Shown here one piece after another: positions 32,228 through 45,114 of a stretch of 64,000 bases of DNA; position 1 is the stretch's first letter; every line of letters starts with the position of its first letter. The stretch is from Avena insularis (taxonomy: Eukaryota; Streptophyta; Magnoliopsida; Poales; Poaceae), in NCBI GenBank assembly GCA_023614405.1, contig CM042685.1, positions 89,146,684-89,210,683 of the forward strand, written 5' to 3'. The position numbers and the translations under genes were made by a program. The notes under the pieces are model-generated. The model made no database searches. It saw nothing but the letters and a program-made list of their open reading frames with translations, and was not told where the DNA came from.

Positions 32228-35200
32228 TGTAACATCCCAAAAATACTAAGCTTGGATCATCAAATTCTAATCATCAAAATTAGGGTTAACAAAAAATTTT
32301 CTAAATGAAATCATGAATGCATGCATATGTGTATGCATGGATTTTGAAATCCTTTAAAACCACCTTGTTTGTTTGTTCCATTGCTTGTAAAATGTTTCTT
32401 AGGTGAAATAAACATCATCTAAAACTTTTCCCACACCTTTCCTAAAGACAAGTAAATCAAAACACATATATGAAATGAATGGTCATTTTGGCCAATTTAA
32501 CTCCCATGCCTACTTTGGCTGTCTCAAACTTTCAGAACCTAACAGAAACTTTTCTGGATCTTTGCACCCCTTGAATGTACTCATAACAAGGTATCAAGGC
32601 CCACTTTGTGATCATCCAGAAACTTTCAAATGCATAGTTTAAATGACAATTCAAAATTGAATCTTTATCATATGGGAAGATCCCACTTTTTCAAAAACTA
32701 CTCAAACAAGCTCAACTTTCAAAACCCAAGCATCTGCAGACTCACCAGCACCAATCTAGAAAACCCACCAAAAATCATTTCAAAATTCAAAACTTGATTT
32801 CATGCGGCCATTTCATGAAACAGGTTGCAGACACAAATCAAACAAACATCAAACACTATTGTGAGCAGTGATTCTTGCCTAACTGGTTCCCCATTTAGCT
32901 CACACATAACTCAGTAGATCATCTAGGAAGATTAGTCAGGCACTAGAACCACTGTGAGCTTGCCACTGTCATCAATGGTGAATAGCCGAGCACCCTCTTG
33001 CCACCCCATAGTCGACAGCAAGCTAGGAGCAGCAGCAAGCCTAGCCATATGCAGGAGGCAGCCCACCGTCCACCGCCACTCACTATCCCAGCCGCGAGCG
33101 TTGCCAAGCCCTGGACCACGCGCACAAGCCGCGCCCAGACCATGCCGAGCGTGCGCCAGAGCGCCACCCTCGACCATCACCCACAGACCGCGCGCCGCCC
33201 TCGCCGCGTGCATACACAATCCCCACCGACCCAGGAGACCGCCAGACATCCCCGTTTCCACCCCGTGCCGCACAGCCACCGCCCGCCGTCGAAGACGCCG
33301 CCTCTGCCGCGCAGAGCACCGCTCGTTCCAGACCAAACCACACCGCCCCATGCCTCGAGACCATGTCGTTGAGCATCGCCAGGAGACACCGCACCGTCCC
33401 CTACCCTTGCCCATGCCTTTAGCCGCCTGTAACCTCGCCCCCGACGAGCTCACCGTGCGCCCCGACGGTCCCCTCGCTCGACTATAAATAGAGGCCACCC
33501 CCGCACGATTTCTTCACACCATCTCACTCCCCTCTCCTCACTGATCGTGCCACACCATTCTCAGAGCAAGGCGAGCACCACCTCGCCGGAATTTCACTGG
33601 AGCCTGCCGCTGCCGGAGAAGAAGGGAGCCAGCGATTGGAGCCGCCCCAGGAGCTGCCGCGACCACCCCTGAGTTCGCCGTCGTCGACTTCGTCGTTCGC
33701 CCGCCTCGCCGACCCTCGCCAGTACCCCGGTGAGCCCCCAGCGACCCTCACTGGCCGTGCTAGGTTTCGTTCTCGCCGGAGTTGTCTCGCGTCGACGATG
33801 ACTCCCAGCCGTTAGATTAGAACTAGATCGAACGATCCACGTCGCTCCATACCGCTTCGCCCAGCCCCGTGTCACTGACGAGTGGGGACACCCACTTAAG
33901 CAGCCCGCGGGAGCACTGCACTTAGCAGGCCGGCCCAGTAACTTTTCCCTCGCAGCCCAGTTATTCAAATTAAACATTTTTCTATTTCAATTCAAACACA
34001 CTTTTGTACCCAACTTCAAAAATCAACCCAGATCGATTCAGTGCACCAAATTGAATGAAACCAATTTTGTTGGAAAGGTCTATGAATGCTGAATCCAAGC
34101 CCGTTGGATTCAAGTCATTTGGATCTATAGATCACCCATGGTAAAAATAACAAGGCAGAATCTTTTCTGCATTCATACATTTTTCAAATTTAAACCATAA
34201 TAGCTTTTGAGTTGATTCCAACTCTCAAAAATCACATTTAACCATACCTTTCAGAATATATAAAAATATATAGGTTTACTTGCAGAAATAATGTTCAAGT
34301 AATAAAAGAATGCTACATAAGCATTTCTAGCCACTTTAATTAATTAAAATAAAAGGGTAAAACCTTATTAAATTGTGACTCCACTTTAAATCACATTCCC
34401 ATGGACTACAATATGTGGTGATGACATGTGTCAACATGATCCCATGTTGGGTTTGGAGAATATAAAATCTTAAGTAGTTTTTCAATGAGTAGAAATTACT
34501 TTTCTAAAAATAAAAAGATTTAAACCAAGCCTTAACCTTGTAATGTTAGGGATGATGCTAGATCATCCATAGGACCCTTGTGTGTGATGATTGCAAGTAG
34601 TTAAGTATTGTTTGGTGATTGTGTACCTCGTATTTATTCATAGACGCTAGTACCGACCAAGGATACGAGGAGGAAGGAGGATACTACGAAGAAGAAGCCG
34701 AGGAGAACTTCAACCACTGCTCTGCACAAGGCAAGCTAAAACTTGCAAGACATTCTACTTTAGCAAGCTTATACTGATATTGATGCAAGCTGATACTATA
34801 CCTATGCAAGCCTTACCAATCAAGTTGACCTATGCAAGCAAAAACTTGCAATATACCCTACTGATGCAACAAACCCATACTTGTTCTATGACTACTATAT
34901 GCCTTAAGCATATGTGGTCATACCCACTTGATAAACCAATCCTAGTTTTATGTGCAAGCTCCTTACGCTATTTCTTTATCAAAGCTTACTTAGAGTTTAC
35001 TTAAGTGACTGGTAGATTTTGGAAAAATGTTGAAGGTTGCATAAAGAGCATAAAATTTGGCCTAAGTTAGAAACCTTGACATCAGCCTGAGACCTGAGGT
35101 GGTACTTAGTTGAAACTCCACTAGTTACCACCCCTCATTAATACTACCCCCACCTGTAGATGCTAGTGCTAAGCATAAAATTTGATCAACTTTTAGATGG

Positions 35201-36324
35201 GATTACTTGGTGGAAAAATGGTTATGAAAACCTTGGAATGATGGATCATTCTATTGAAATGTTTTGGACATGTGTTTCCAAACACTTGAGAATTTTGCTG
35301 ATAAAAATGTTGAGGCATGAGCCTTAGCCCTTTATAAAACTAATGGTTGTCTGGATGTGATACCATTCCAATTTTATCGTACAACCATAATACCCGAAAA
35401 TTTGGGTAGGGCTTGACTGGAAACTTATGTACCTTAGTATTAGTTCCCTCACGGCCAAGGTCCGAGCTAAGGCTACCTTGTGAATATTGTCTACCTGTGC
35501 AGTACCCAAGATGACAGTTGGTCATGGTTGGGAGGCCAAACTCACAGGAGAGGTGCTTATACTAGGGCGTGTAATCGAAAGGTTAGGATTGATTATCCGC
35601 ATACTGAGTATGGCGAATTCAGGATTTGTTCTCGACGGATGTATCGAATGTTGTGGTGAAAGTGTACAATCTCTGTAGAGTGTCAAACTATTCGAATAGC
35701 CGCGTCCGCGGTTATGGACAGTTGGAGTGGCTATACTGTTCCCCCGTCAGACTTTTCAAAATGACCTGTGAGATTAATTGAGACTTTCACTTGACCACAA
35801 CAGAGTTGTGATATGAAATACAAGTTCTCGCTTAGGAATTATAAAATTGTGACTAGCTTTGGAACTTAGTAGAGATAAATTTGGCTTTTGCAAAACAACC
35901 CTAGAACCTAGTGTCCTATTGTCCAAAAACCCCCTTTACCTATTAGTATTAGTTTGGGAGTACTTAAAGAGTACTCATGGCTTTGTCCCTGGCTATTCCC
36001 ATGGCCAGACTATGAAGAGGAGTACCTGGAAGATGGACCCCAGGAAGGTTACGACAACTAGGATCATCTCCCATCGTTAGCATTGCCTGTGACCCCAAAG
36101 ATGGAGCTTCGCTTACGCTACCGTTATTGTTACGTATTCCGCTGCTTGATGTTGTATTAAGAACTGGATCATGAGATCCCTATTTGTGTAAGAACTTATG
36201 TATCATTTGTAATGGATGATGTACTATGGTATCCAATTTTGTTATGTCTCGCAAAAATGGTAATCCTGGGATTGCGATGTATGGCATAACAGGCATCTAG
36301 GATTGAAAAATCCGGGTGTTGACA
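32228..36324 (+). mobile_element. Solo gypsy-type LTR, 4,097 bp
   Basis: The LTR starts TGTAACATCCCAAAAATAC and ends ATCCGGGTGTTGACA with a perfect ACGAG duplication and no second copy nearby in the same orientation. The layout is AT-rich 0.7 kb, GC-rich core (32,950-33,780) with a good TATA box at its end, then AT-rich to the terminus. A related LTR lies in opposite orientation at 53936-57655 and is the 3' LTR of a gypsy element with a recognisable integrase, which fixes this one as gypsy class. Frames in the core (up to 188 codons on both strands) reflect base composition. Confidence 0.88.
33483..33490 (+). promoter_or_regulatory. LTR TATA box
   Basis: TATAAATA is followed by C-rich sequence with CACCATCTCACTCCCCTC, a plausible plant core promoter and start region within the LTR. 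Confidence 0.6.
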
Positions 36325-38861
36325 ACGAGGAAGACAATGAAGGTTGTTTTGCGGATAACCCCCAGCTATGTTTCAAGATTCCACCCGCAGTCCTCGGCCG
36401 TGTCCCACCTGTCAGTCATAGAGCGAGATGAGCCGGGTTGGTTCTTGGGCCGAAGTGGGCTGCGGTTGGGCTGCTCACGGGCAATGAATAAGAGAGAGAG
36501 AAGCTGGGCCGTGGGCCAGATCTAATCTCCTTCTGTTTTTTCCTGGTTCTTTCCCTTTTCTATATTCTGTTTTGTTTTCAGATTTAAATTTGCATCTTTG
36601 ATTTGAATTTTCTTTATTGGCTTTATTTGCTAAATAATTGTAACAATACTAAAAGGTATTTACTATCATTTTGTGAGCTTTTATTAAATAATGTTATATT
36701 TCTTTATTTTCTTTATATATATATCCTTTGGGTATTTTGTAAGGGCCTTTGTTATTTATCTTCTGTCCAAAATAAACCATGGATTTATATTATGATCTTT
36801 ATTTAATGATAGAATTTGATTCTAGCTAACTTATAGTTTGGAGGGAAATTTTTATATAATGATCATATATCATTATTTGATGTAGGATACACAAAGGAAT
36901 TAATATGGTTAATATTACTCCCATAAATCTAGGAAATAACAAAATATATACATTTTATTATAACTAATATAGTAGTTAGGGTTTGAATTGTAGATGCTTA
37001 CCCTAGGGTTTAGGGTTCTTAATATACCTATTTTCTTTTATTGATGTGAGTAAAGGTTTATGGCTAAACATATTTTCTTTATGTTTGTGATCTTTAATGC
37101 TATCCCCCTTTAATATAGAAAGTTATTATCTGGAATGTCTAATGGAAAAGAATTGATAAAGATAACTCCTAAGCACATATGGTTATGATAATTGGAAGTG
37201 ACAGAGATGTGCTTAAGTGATTTGCTATAAGAAATATTCCTATAAATCATTGTGAAAATAAAATGATTTATCCAACAGATGAGATGGATGTTAAGCTTGA
37301 TTATAGATTTAGGGTTTAGTGTTTACTAAGAATTCATATCTTCCATAATTCAGAACTCTTGACTTCTACTTAAAGAATTCCTTTCCTAGATATACTACTC
37401 CTTCATATCCATCATCATGTTCTAACATGATGAGATTTACTACACAATAATATTCTTATCCACCTTTAATTCTTCTAAATCCATTTATTAATCCAATAAG
37501 CTTGACACTAAACACCTTTCCTAATCCTCTCATATCTATACTTGGTTATATCAACTACTCTACTTCTAATAGCCTCCAATCCAACAAGTATTTACTTCTA
37601 ACTCCATTCATACCCTTCCTTAATCCTCCACCACCAACATTACTCTAATTGATTCATTTATAATTAGATATATATCAAATCCTACTTCACCTCAAGTGTT
37701 TAATATTTTCCAAGAGGAAAAACTCTATAATTCAATGTTGCTCTAACATCATCGTAATCATACTATCTTATCTCTACTTAACTCCAATATCTTATACTAG
37801 AGTTCAACCATGTTTTACCCACCAATGTCACTTATACAGGATATAAGCATTCAATCTTGATGACTAAAGCACGATCATTATAATCCTTTGATCCTTTATG
37901 GTTTAGGTTTCCAATTAGCTAATCAAGGCTTCATCAATACAACATTACAGTTGTATTGAAATTATCTTCTTAGTATCTCTATTGGATTAGGAGATGTTAT
38001 TCATGGACTATACCTACTTAATCCCATAGGATTACTCTTTGGTCTCTATCTTCAATGTTCATCCTTATAATCCTATTTGTTACCATATAATTAGATCTTC
38101 CATATAACTTTTCTATCCATTCAGGAGTGAGCTAACTCCTTCAATTACTATATTGATTTGATTCCCTTCAATCACTCCCATCCTATAGATGATATCAAAA
38201 CTAGCATTACTACTTACCTCTTCTTACTTCTATCTTTATAGGCATTAAGTGAATTCTTTGATATGGACAAGAGTTGATAGATTAATAATTAATGGGTTAA
38301 GAATTGGTGAATCAATAGTTGATTACTCAAAATTGATGAACAACAAATATGAGAATAGGGTTCAATAGAGATGGTAAGGATTGATATGGAAAGATATGTG
38401 GTGAATGGTCTTGGCTTAGTTTCCTTCCTAACTAAAGAGTTAGGGTGAAGTGTTACCATCTTTCTCATGTTAGAAATAGATAAGGATTGAATAGGTCAAT
38501 AGTTAGTTATTACATTCTTGTTACTTGGTATTCATGAGTTATTGTAATGAATACTAAGATGTGATCACCTAGGAATCTAATTACAATCCTTAATCAATGT
38601 GTAATGGTTTAGTTTCATTGCATTTGATCTACCCTTAGATCAAATCATGTTTACCTAAAATAAGGTTTTAGCAAAGGTCATATTGAAACTTATCGCAATC
38701 AACTTGATGATCTACTTCAATTCCATCAAGTTGAGAGAAGCTTTAATTACTTTGACAAGTTTTGTTCAAAAGCGCGAAAATTATTTGGATTTTCCATGCA
38801 TGAATGCAATGCACACATGTGAGTTCAGCTTATTTCTAAGCTCTAATGCTGGGATGTTACA

Positions 38862-40242
38862 GCAAGCCAACGAGGCGGTGATACATGGCAGATAAAGGGA
38901 CTGTGGGTTAGGGAAGGCAAAAGTGTAGGGGCCTAAATAGAAAGCGACAGTGGGGACGGATCTGATGGGAAGAAGAAGGGAACGTAAAAACCGCTAGCTT
39001 GCAAGATCTTTGGGTGACGATGTCGACGAATCTGTCAAGAATTTGGGGAAGACATAAAAACAGAAACTATAGAGGGAAGGTAGTTCTACATCTCTCGTGT
39101 CCAACGTTTCTTCGATGGAGGTCTTCACGCGTCAGGAAACAATGGAAAACAGAGGCCGACCGAGTGCAGATAAATGAACTTCGTCGATAGATTATAGAGG
39201 GTTTTCTTGAACTTGTGAGGATGAAGGCGATGGATACAAAGCGAATTTCAAGGTGATGTCAAAACAAAAATCGTAGAGGAAAGGTAGGGCTACAACTTCC
39301 ATCAAGAAACCTACACCGGATCTGGGATGGAATGACAGGAAAAGTACGGAGAACAGAGTGAATTCCAATGGCTTAGACTAATAGCAAAGTTCAGAGTAAA
39401 TTGCAGAGAACTAGTGGTCTTTCGCGGATGATATTGGGCGTTGTAGGGGATGGATCTAGGTGGGGTTTGTTTCCGAGAAGGGAGGGTACATCCTAGTTCA
39501 ATTCTTGTCAAGAAATCATCGCTGTTGGGGTTGCAGGTTCGCCGGAATGTTCGCGGTTTCAGAGGCTGCGCGCGGACTACATGCCGTGAGAGAGGAAGGG
39601 GATGCTAGGTACGCGCGTGTGCAGTGTGTCATGCAGGGCGCGCGTGAGCTAGCTGCGGAGCGAGAATGCGGCAGAGTGACGATCGGGGACTCACCGAGAG
39701 GTAGCGAAGAGGCGAGGCAGAGCGGCAACGGCAGCAAGAAGAAGATAGTGGAGGCGGTGTTCACAGAAGGCTCCTCCTTCCACGGCTGCTCCGGTTGGCG
39801 TCGATGATGGAGGCGGACACAGGGGCTTCCTAAACTGGAGCGGGAGACAACACAGGTGATTAGGTTCAGGACCGGGACGACTGAGGTGGAGAGGGCGTGA
39901 CCAAGGCGACAGGAATCAATTCTGGCACTTACCAGAACAACAGGAACAAAGGTGGCTCGGTCGGAGGGTTCAGCATGGCGGCGCCATGGGGATTCCCAGA
40001 GGCAACTGACGGGGGAACAGAGGGAGAAAAAGGTGGTTGGGTAGAAGGGTATTAGGGTTCCTGATAAGAAGCTCTAGGCAAGGATAAGAAGGGAGGAGGG
40101 GGTTCACGCGCTGCGCGTTCTGCTGACGTGGACGACGAAGCGGGACGATGACCTGCCGCCTGCCGTGAGGCGCTGAGATAGAGGGAGCGTACGGAAAGGG
40201 GAAGATCGACAGTAGATGGCGACGGGGGGTGAACCGGTATGG
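38862..40242 (-). mobile_element. GC-rich core of a gypsy LTR, left host flank of the CACTA
   Basis: No gene with recognisable domains. The stretch is GC-rich (especially 39,540-40,230) and continues, after removal of the CACTA element, into 53007-53935. That part shares motifs with 1040-1629, so both appear to be pieces of one minus-strand LTR family. The frame at 39460-39807 has no domain. Confidence 0.45.
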
Positions 40243-40510
40243 AACTACTAGGAAAACTTTAATTAGCGGTGCATCCTTTTTGCCTTCCGTGGCGCATATT
40301 AGATGCGCCACTGTTATCTCGCCACTGATGAGAACTTCCGTGGCGCATTTCGAAATGCACCACAAAATTCATGATACTTTTGTGGCACATTCTGCCCGAT
40401 GCATCATAGGACTGTATTCGGTGGCGCATTATGAAAAATGCGCCACTGAAGTTATATGCGCCACTGAAGGTCAAAACGAATGCGCCACTGGTCTGTATAT
40501 CAGGTATTAA
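40243..40510 (+). repeat. Left terminal inverted repeat and subterminal repeats of the CACTA
   Basis: The terminus AACTACTAGGAAAA is followed by spaced copies of TGGCGCAT and ATGCGCCAC, several arranged as short hairpins. They match the repeats at the right end in inverted orientation. Confidence 0.85.
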
Positions 40511-41450
40511 AAAAACAGTACTGGTCCATAATCAGGTGTTGTACAAGTATTATACACATATTATATAGGTATTATACACATAGCAATAGAAATAGTATAT
40601 TTCACTTAGTATATGAAAACAAACATAATACAAACACGAATATAGTGTCATCACACTACTTAGATCCCGATCAAGGTAGACAAGTGGTCATCATATTACA
40701 ATACAAGTCAAAGGTGGCGAATATTTATACAAGTGTTTGGTACAAAGTTCACCATCTCACATTATAAATGAAGTGGTCACCGCCTACACTAGAATCAAAC
40801 AGAATACATCTGTGATGACGGTGAGCAAGAGCAAGAGCACTAGCAATATCTTCATTCGGTTCTCCTTCCACAGGTGGTTCCTCCACTTTGCTACCGCCTC
40901 CTCTCGAGTCGTGTATCCTTTGTAGCTATTGCCGCTAAACTTGTTCACCTGTTTCTGACAGTCCTCCCACTCATCGTAGACTCCTGGAACTCAACCCTTG
41001 TACACCACATACCACTTCGTCATCTCTATAGATAAGGCATATTAGTAAATCATGCAACAGAAAGAACTAAATTGGTTCACATGCATATATGTTCACATAA
41101 ACTAAATCAAAAGATCGGTAAACATAAAAGATAGCACATCAATCACAATCATAGAACTTCGATAACAACAACCACAATAGGAAGTTTACAACATACGACC
41201 ACAGTAGTATAGCTTGTGACATAACACTGCACACAGAAATCTATGATAATTCTAGGGGCACACATCGATCATTGTTGAGAAGTACTAATGCTCGGCTTTG
41301 GGAACGGTAGATAGCCATCCTTCGTCATCCACGTCCTGTTGTCACCCTGCTTTCGAAGAATATATTCAGTCTCCCTCTTAGTCAACCCTCTATTATGTAT
41401 TAGGACCCCTCCCCTTGTGTTGACATCTTCCAGATTTCCAACAACTTAAC
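40511..41450. other. Non-coding 3' region of the second CACTA gene
   Basis: AT-rich sequence with no convincing frame or motif. It lies downstream of the minus-strand gene at 41451-45108 and probably holds its transcript end. Confidence 0.45.
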
Positions 41451-44400
41451 CTAGATGCGATGGAAGTCTTCTCTAAGATGATCATCGTTGCTTTGCGCCA
41501 AATTTTCGGCCCATGCTCGGAGACTAGATGGCAGAGTTAGGTTATGACAATCCTGGACAAACCCTTTATGGTGATGCATGACGTAGAAGGCCTCCTTGGC
41601 GCCGCCAGTAGCCGGCTCCTTGACGCGGGGGAACTCGAGCACGTGCTTGAACACGTGTTTGTCATCCTTGAAACATTCCCTGTTGCTGACGAAGGGGCAT
41701 CCCTTTCTAGCATAGCCCTCGAGAGCCTCATTCAGAACACCCCTTATTTTGGTGTAGTCTTTCTTCTTCTTATTACCCGCCGAGTCGAAATACGTTGCTA
41801 TTGAGTACTTTGTAGAAATGACGATGAGTGTGCAGTATTTGTCTGTGCACAACACAATTGAAACGGGATGTTGGAAAAGGGAAAAGGAAGAAAGCTATAA
41901 GAAAGCCTAGGTTACCAATGCTAGCAGGTGTGTGTACTTACTCGGGAAAGAAAGGCAAAAGAAGCGTGTTCGTCCTCTTGTGGTCCACCATGAACTTCTC
42001 GAGGTACGTCGTCGCCTTGGCACGCGTCTCTGATCCTTTCCTTAACTGGCTATCATGCATGTAGTTGGGATCCACTATCGTGATGTAGGGGGTTTGCTCT
42101 CTCTTGGTCTTCATCGCCAGACTAAGTGGGAATTGGCAGACCATGTTATAGTCTAGCCGTTTCGAGATAAACAGCTTGAAGACGTCCTCGTACGCTATGA
42201 AGAACACGTCCGCGGGAGTTTCATGGACGAATTCCACGTCCGATGGCACCTTGATAGTGAAAACCGGGTAATTTGGATCTTTGTCTTTAAGAAGTATGCC
42301 CTCTAGTGCCTTGATAGTATCACTCAAAGCGAGCATATGTCCACGAGCAAGGCGAAGCAGCTCCGGAGTCAGTATCGCTTCACCAGCTATATGTATCCTG
42401 GGCAAGCCATCCTCACGGGCTGGTACGATGTCATCCTTAGCCCGGATCCTCTTTGGAGGAGGTTGGCTCTCGGCTTTCTTACCTCTCTACCTGTGCTTCT
42501 TCGTCTTCTGAGCAGGCTCCTCCACTAGGGATGCTAAGTGATCAACGACCTCCTTTTGGAGTGTGTCAGGGCTAAAGACGAATCCAACAGGTTTCTCCTG
42601 TTGATCGGCGGCCGGAGGCGTCTCTTGAGATAAACCACAGAAGACCAGGCATTGCGTGCATGTAGTGGGACGCCCACCTTGACCGTCGCCAGCGACGCAG
42701 GGTTCTTCATCCACAGCAAGCATGTACAATCCTTTGCCGGCACCGGTGTTGATGAAGTCGTCGACATTAACATATTCTTCATCATCATCGTTGTTGCCAC
42801 CATGTGGTGATGGTGGTGGCGGGGGCGATGGCAGTTGTGTTGCGACGGCTTCGCCTTGGGGCGGCCCACACGGTCCCAACAGTTGTTGGTGGCGAATGGT
42901 GGTGGCGACGATGACAGGTGGCTTCCGAGGTGGTGGCCGGACGATTGAGGTGGCACCAATGATAGCTGGCTTCCGAGGTGGTGTCCAGAGGATCGAGGTG
43001 GCGCCGGTGAGCCCCATAAGACGAATCTGAGTCTTCGGCCATGTCAAGGGCCAGCCGTGGCATTCTGCAAGGGTCTTGTGTTCGTCGGCTCCCTGAGGTT
43101 GAAAGGGGGTCCATGTCATCGCACCCTGGCAACAACCGAGCAATCCAGACCCTCATCATGGCATCGTCCATTGCATTGTTGTGCATCATGCGGTTCCCCG
43201 GTTGTATGATATTGCCCTTGGCAACATCCGTCAACTCGCTGCCGGCAACTTTGTGGAGTAGTACGCAAGCAGCGTCGTGAGTCAAAACACATATGTTGGG
43301 CATCATGATCGAGCTGGCAGTCACCAAGGCACATAAAGAAGATGAAGCGGAGTAACTAATTAGTTACCTTGGTGAGGGCATTGAGCTCGACTAATGTCGA
43401 CACACGGCCGGTCCCGGCGGCCGGCCTATCATCAGCATTCTCCTGCGGTGGTGTCGCCGCTGGCTGTGGCTTGGTATTTTTGGCGGCAGCAGCAGGGGGC
43501 ATCTTTGCGACGACCAGCTCTTGCCACGGCGATGGTGTCCGGGAGGGTCACCAAGTCCGACGACGCGTTAACGTTGATGCTCGAGTTGCTGCCACTAAAG
43601 CTGGGCACATGTATCGGCCCCTGTCTACCTGCCGTATTCCAAATAGCTAGCCCCTTGAACAAACCAGGGGGATGATCGTGCGGAGCTTCTCGTCCACTAA
43701 CATGTCTATTGCTTTCTCGTCCACTTTTTCATCTAATGTCTTCACCTTCAACTTCATCTCTTCAACCTCAGATTTATCTTTAGTCGCCGACTGGTTCTTC
43801 CTCTCCCTCTTCTTATTTGCATCCTCTTTGTAGTACTCGGTAAACTTCATGCTTGTACCGAAGCCGGACACATGGCCAGCTGATTTTGGCGGCAAATTCG
43901 TGTCCCTATTTTTGTAAGTGTTCGTCGCCCTATTGAAAATAGTGTCCCACGGCTCCGCCGGCGAATCCTGGGATGACAAGTCACCAATAGTGTTCAATTC
44001 CTTCTCCTGTAGAGAGACAAGGAGAGGTGAACCCATGCATTTAGATTCTTGGCTTAATTATTTTAATTAGAAACTCTTGAGAGATCCGTAGTAAATTCCT
44101 TACTAGATCCTCCTCAAAGGCCTTCACCTCTAGGTCGTCGGTGACGAACTCCCCTGTAATCGGGTCCAGTAGTAGCGGGCCCGGACAAAGTTTCGGAGCT
44201 GCAAGTCTGTGATTTTATGCCATGGGTTCTCTCTACCCAGGCGTTTAAGATCGGCGTCCTCCTTGTCCCAAATAGGCTGTTTCCATCTGTATCCGCCACT
44301 TCCAAGCCGGTGGTTACCTATGTTCTGCTCTCGCATAGTCTTTCCCCACTCAGTCCATGCTTTAGAGTCAGCGGTAGCTAAGTCCGCCTTGAATATCTTG

Positions 44401-45108
44401 AACTCTTCTTTGTCGAGCATCGGATTTTTCCTACTTATAATCTCCTAGCTTTCACCTTTGTCAATGATGTTATTTACCCGGGTTTTCCAGCTGCTCAAGG
44501 CATTGCTCATCTTTGTCAGTGCTAGTTTGTTCACTGGGTTCTTTCTCGCCAGTTTTCTGAACTTCTCTGGGAATGTGTATCGCTTGTGAAGCTTCTTAAG
44601 GAGGTTCTCGACCAAAGCCCGATTAGGAGTGCTTCGGATGTACTTCATGTTGATCGACATGCTTTCCCGGATGATGCACCCGATTTGCATGCCGTACCCG
44701 CAGGCAATCGATCTAGGCACAATGGGTTGGCCACCTTCTGTGACCTCGGTGAACTCATCACAGACGTTGGCGAGCACTTGTGGCTTCCGATCCTTAATCT
44801 CCTTCTACTTATTCTGTATAGCGGCCGGGTTGCCGCTAACACCATCCGTGCACTCGCCGCCATCGGTAGTGGTGTCACCCCCTCCACGCCTTCACTAGTT
44901 CCGTCATAGTCGTCGTCGTCCCCCTCGTAATCTGGATCTCCCTCGTTGCCCCCCGCAACTCTGACGACGATCGCCGGTGGTGGTGTCATTCTCATCTCCT
45001 CCGCCTCCTCATGCTCTTGGGATGCCCCCAGAACGATGTGTTAGCCTCTCGGGCTAGTTCCTCGACGCTCATGTTCTTAGAAGGACCGGCCTCGTCATTG
45101 GTCAACAT
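41451..45108 (-). pseudogene. Second CACTA gene: plant transposase-like region with an Ulp1-like C-terminus, decayed
   Basis: The start ATG at 45106-45108 gives MLTNDEAGPSKNMSVEELAR. The gene must contain introns and now also frame breaks. In order on the minus strand: an acidic tract (DPDYEGDDDDYDG, about 44.9 kb), a basic region (CGYGMQIGCIIRES, KLHKRYTFPEKFRKLARK, 44.7-44.5 kb), KDEDADLKRLG-like charged sequence (44.4-44.1 kb), a Lys/Glu-rich coiled coil (KSEVEEMKLKVKTLDEKVDE, about 43.7 kb), a Pro/Gly/His-rich middle (43.2-42.5 kb) and a C-terminal part with CTLIVISTKYSIATYFDS (41.85-41.77 kb). That end resembles the Ulp1-type peptidase domain of plant CACTA proteins. The His before the core strand is not seen. 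This gene class is thought to encode the DNA-binding or accessory protein. Exon borders are not resolved. Confidence 0.65.
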
Positions 45109-45114
45109 GTTTGT

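Larger units (their letters stand above)
32223..36329. repeat. Target-site duplication ACGAG
   Basis: ACGAG at 32223-32227 and 36325-36329 flank the LTR 32228-36324 exactly. Confidence 0.92.
26009..38861 (-). mobile_element. Large minus-strand gypsy LTR-like host, interrupted by two solo LTRs
   Basis: The right end GGGATGTTACA at 38861 is a clear LTR terminus. Read on the minus strand it starts TGTAACATCCCAGC, runs through AT-rich DNA to 36,600, a GC-rich core now split in three (36,520-36,330; 32,222-32,099; 29,716-29,100), and AT-rich DNA to about 27,000. A degenerate mirrored terminus, TATTACATCCC, lies at 26009-26019. The perfect target duplications of the two inner LTRs show that the three core pieces were once contiguous. 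No matching duplication is visible at the outer ends, and neither primer-binding site nor coding region adjoins, so the left boundary is tentative. Nothing in 27,000-29,100 or 36,600-38,800 looks coding. Confidence 0.4.

Noticed and set aside
32932..33498. 188-codon minus-strand frame and 177-codon plus-strand frame
   Set aside because: They overlap each other in the GC-rich LTR core next to a TATA box, with no domain.
42722..43675. Plus-strand frames opposite the second CACTA gene
   Set aside because: Antisense shadows of Pro/Gly/His-rich minus-strand exons.
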